A stretch of DNA of 64,000 nt, from the NCBI GenBank assembly GCA_947364235.1, contig CANARY010000006.1, forward strand, positions 1 to 64,000, written 5' to 3'. Every line of letters begins with the position of its first letter. Position 1 is the stretch's first letter. Below, piece after piece: positions 62,546 to 64,000 of the stretch. The notes beneath the pieces were generated by a model. That model was not told the DNA's origin and did no database searches. It saw nothing but the letters and a program-made list of their open reading frames with translations. This DNA is from an uncultured Candidatus Melainabacteria bacterium. GTDB lineage: Bacteria; Cyanobacteriota; Vampirovibrionia; Gastranaerophilales; Gastranaerophilaceae. The position numbers and the translations under genes were made by a program.

Positions 62546-62930
62546 TTATTAAATTATCATGCTGAGGAAACTCCCTCAACAACTCTATTATGCTCCGTAA
62601 ATTTTAAAAATCAAGTACCCTGATTTTTTATTTAAAAATTCATCTTCCCTACAATTATTATCAGGGAAATTGTAAGTATGGCGGATTGAAAAGTTTTAGT
62701 ATGTATGCGGCGATAAAATAAACCTGCCGCGACGAATAAAATTTGTGTTTTAGTTATGAATATAACATTAAGTAGTCTATAACTACCAATAACACTTATT
62801 ATATCAAGCAAGGAAGTAAATCTAAAAAGCCCCTTATGAGCCGACAAGCTACCAAGAGTTAATAAATATTTAAAATGCATAATTATGTATTATTTTTATG
62901 GTATCCTTAATTTACGAAGGAGTATATCAT
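62546..62930. other. 385-nt gene-poor stretch next to tRNA-fMet
   Basis: The first 40 nt probably hold the tRNA promoter. I see a GCGGC/GCCGC hairpin near 62709-62733 and a decayed tRNA piece at 62834-62854. The one minus-strand open frame (about 82 codons, hydrophobic) has no ribosome binding site and overlaps the tRNA piece; I do not accept it as a gene. The region looks like remnants of past insertions. Confidence 0.5.
62834..62854 (-). pseudogene. Fragment of a tRNA-fMet-like gene
   Basis: Twenty of 22 positions match the D-stem-to-anticodon part of the intact tRNA-fMet (62508-62529 region), with one base lost and one changed. Flanking sequence does not match. It suggests a partial duplication or an old insertion scar. 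Confidence 0.5.
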
Positions 62931-64000
62931 ATGTCTTCAATAATGCAATCTAACATTGAAAATAGAATTTCAAAACTAAAATTATCCAAAGATAAATTCC
63001 TAATGCCAGTTTTTGAATCTATTTCAAACTCATTACAAGCAATTGAAGATAAGTTTGGTAATTGTTTTAAAAATGGTAAAATAGTTATAAAATTTATTAG
63101 AGATGACAATAGCCAAACAACAATTGAGGGTATAGATAAATCATTATTGCCAATTAAAAATATCATAATATATGATAATGGTATTGGTTTTAATATTGAA
63201 AATTTTCAATCTTTTAGAACATATGACTCACCTTATAAGAAAAATAGAGGTGGAAAAGGGGAAGGACGACTTTATTGGCTAAAGGTATTTGAAAAAGCTA
63301 TAATTTCAAGTACTTATTTTGAAAATAACAAGTATAAAACTATAAATTTCCCTTTTTGTATTGAAGATGAGGGTATAGATAGTGAACATGTTATATATTC
63401 AGACAGTGAAGATTCAGAAACTAGTACAAAATTAGAATTACAAAATTTAAAAACTAAATATAATGAATTATATTTAGTTCAATTAGAAACTATCGCAAAA
63501 AAAATAATTAAGCATTTTGTTTCGTATTTTATTGATGAAAATTGTCCACAAATCATAATAGAAGAAGACTCCAATAGAATAAACTTAAATGACTATTTTA
63601 AAAACACTTGGTTACAAGGTGACATTTCTACTCAAGCATTAGAAATAAAAGAGCAAAGTTTTATGCTTTGCTATATAAAACTAAAAGAAGTTGGAAATTC
63701 TAATCATAAGCTTCATTTGTGTGCAGATAAAAGAGAAGTAGAAGAATATAATTTAAAAGATTTTATACCTAATTTATACTCAAAACTAGGAAATGATGTT
63801 GAAGATAAGTACTATTATCATGTTTTTGTATATAGTGATTATCTTAATAAGTTAGTCAAGAATGATAGAAGTGGATTTTATACAAAAGATGATGATGAAA
63901 AGAAAATGCTCTATCCGTTAAATATTGACGACATAGTCAAAAATTTAATTGCTAAAATAAAAAATGACTTAAATGATGAAATTGAAAAAATTAAAAATGA
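62931..64000 (+). CDS. GHKL-type ATPase, partial at right edge
   Basis: An open frame of 356 codons that runs off the window; no stop is seen. GAAGGAG lies 8 nt before the ATG. The N-terminal ATP-binding site is of the Hsp90/gyrase B/MutL type: the N box FESISNSLQAIED (Glu29 and Asn33), the G1 motif YDNGIGFN (about 81-88) and a Gly-rich lid GGKGEGR (107-113). The next 240 residues are Lys/Asn/Ile-rich and unassigned. Histidine-kinase H boxes are absent. Similar stand-alone GHKL ATPases occur in anti-phage defence loci and near restriction genes. AT content is higher than in neighbours, which hints at transfer. Confidence 0.8.
   Translation, partial: MSSIMQSNIENRISKLKLSKDKFLMPVFESISNSLQAIEDKFGNCFKNGKIVIKFIRDDNSQTTIEGIDKSLLPIKNIIIYDNGIGFNIENFQSFRTYDSPYKKNRGGKGEGRLYWLKVFEKAIISSTYFENNKYKTINFPFCIEDEGIDSEHVIYSDSEDSETSTKLELQNLKTKYNELYLVQLETIAKKIIKHFVSYFIDENCPQIIIEEDSNRINLNDYFKNTWLQGDISTQALEIKEQSFMLCYIKLKEVGNSNHKLHLCADKREVEEYNLKDFIPNLYSKLGNDVEDKYYYHVFVYSDYLNKLVKNDRSGFYTKDDDEKKMLYPLNIDDIVKNLIAKIKNDLNDEIEKIKN

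Noticed and set aside
62632-62880. 82-codon hydrophobic frame on the minus strand
   Set aside because: No ribosome binding site, overlaps the tRNA-like fragment, and the composition looks like chance translation of non-coding DNA.

Overview
The window is an AT-rich bacterial chromosome segment that best fits a gut, non-photosynthetic relative of the Cyanobacteria (Candidatus Gastranaerophilales, 'Melainabacteria'). This is inferred from the combination seen here: a Gram-negative envelope gene set (kdsA, kdsC), flagellar export genes, a cyanobacterial-type small DprA-like protein, TrmFO, and several large lineage-specific proteins with no Sec signal. No marker gene in the window proves the taxon. 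Nothing looks like a prophage or complete mobile element; the last ~1.5 kb beside an initiator tRNA is the only stretch with the look of an accessory region.

Layout. 1-15.4 kb: lipid II flippase, SpoIID-like protein and CysS in an overlapping minus-strand operon; a large multi-pass membrane protein of unknown function; kdsC; a HEAT-like protein with a DprA-like protein; then on the plus strand a PcrA-type helicase, a dehydratase-activase-like ATPase, kdsA and aroA. 15.4-32 kb: fliF and fliE, a CHASE2-GGDEF protein, trmFO, two very large unusual proteins (886 aa acidic; ~646 aa coiled coil with an internal lipobox), lysC, a GAF-GGDEF-HD-GYP protein, a small sensor kinase, folP, and a lone LuxR-type HTH. 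32-44.5 kb: a candidate structured ncRNA (possibly 6S RNA) with its own promoter and a strong hairpin end, a phosphohexomutase, an SPFH/NfeD/DUF1858 operon, tuf, the rpsF-ssb-rpsR cluster, recJ, ctpA and a 519-aa protein with an internal duplication. 44.5-58 kb: a GH38 alpha-mannosidase, an EF-hand/lytic-transglycosylase protein, the yitT-cdaA-lysA group, flhA-fliH plus a possible FliG-like protein, bioG-bioC and a PAS sensor kinase. 58-64 kb: a second phosphohexomutase, an orphan sugar-type ABC permease, a small divergent HTH pair, trpS, tRNA-fMet, a decayed tRNA fragment, and a GHKL ATPase gene running off the right edge.

How the genes work together. Envelope and wall synthesis is the main theme: MurJ, SpoIID-like, KdsA/KdsC, LysC/LysA (diaminopimelate and lysine), lytic transglycosylase, CtpA and two phosphohexomutases. 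Second-messenger signalling is dense: one c-di-GMP synthase, one protein with both synthase and phosphodiesterase domains, one c-di-AMP synthase, and two sensor kinases sharing a near-identical H-box context. The flagellar genes fall in two separate clusters, so export and basal-body genes are dispersed.

The most noteworthy observations are: a long hairpin that would bury the ribosome binding site and start of lysA; an N-terminal EF-hand-like module placed at the same residues in two otherwise unrelated proteins without Sec signals; a lipobox about 119 residues inside a coiled-coil protein; promoters whose -10 box lies 6-9 nt before the start codon (leaderless candidates); the ncRNA; and the incomplete GHKL ATPase next to tRNA debris. 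All functional calls come from motifs read by eye; no database search was run.
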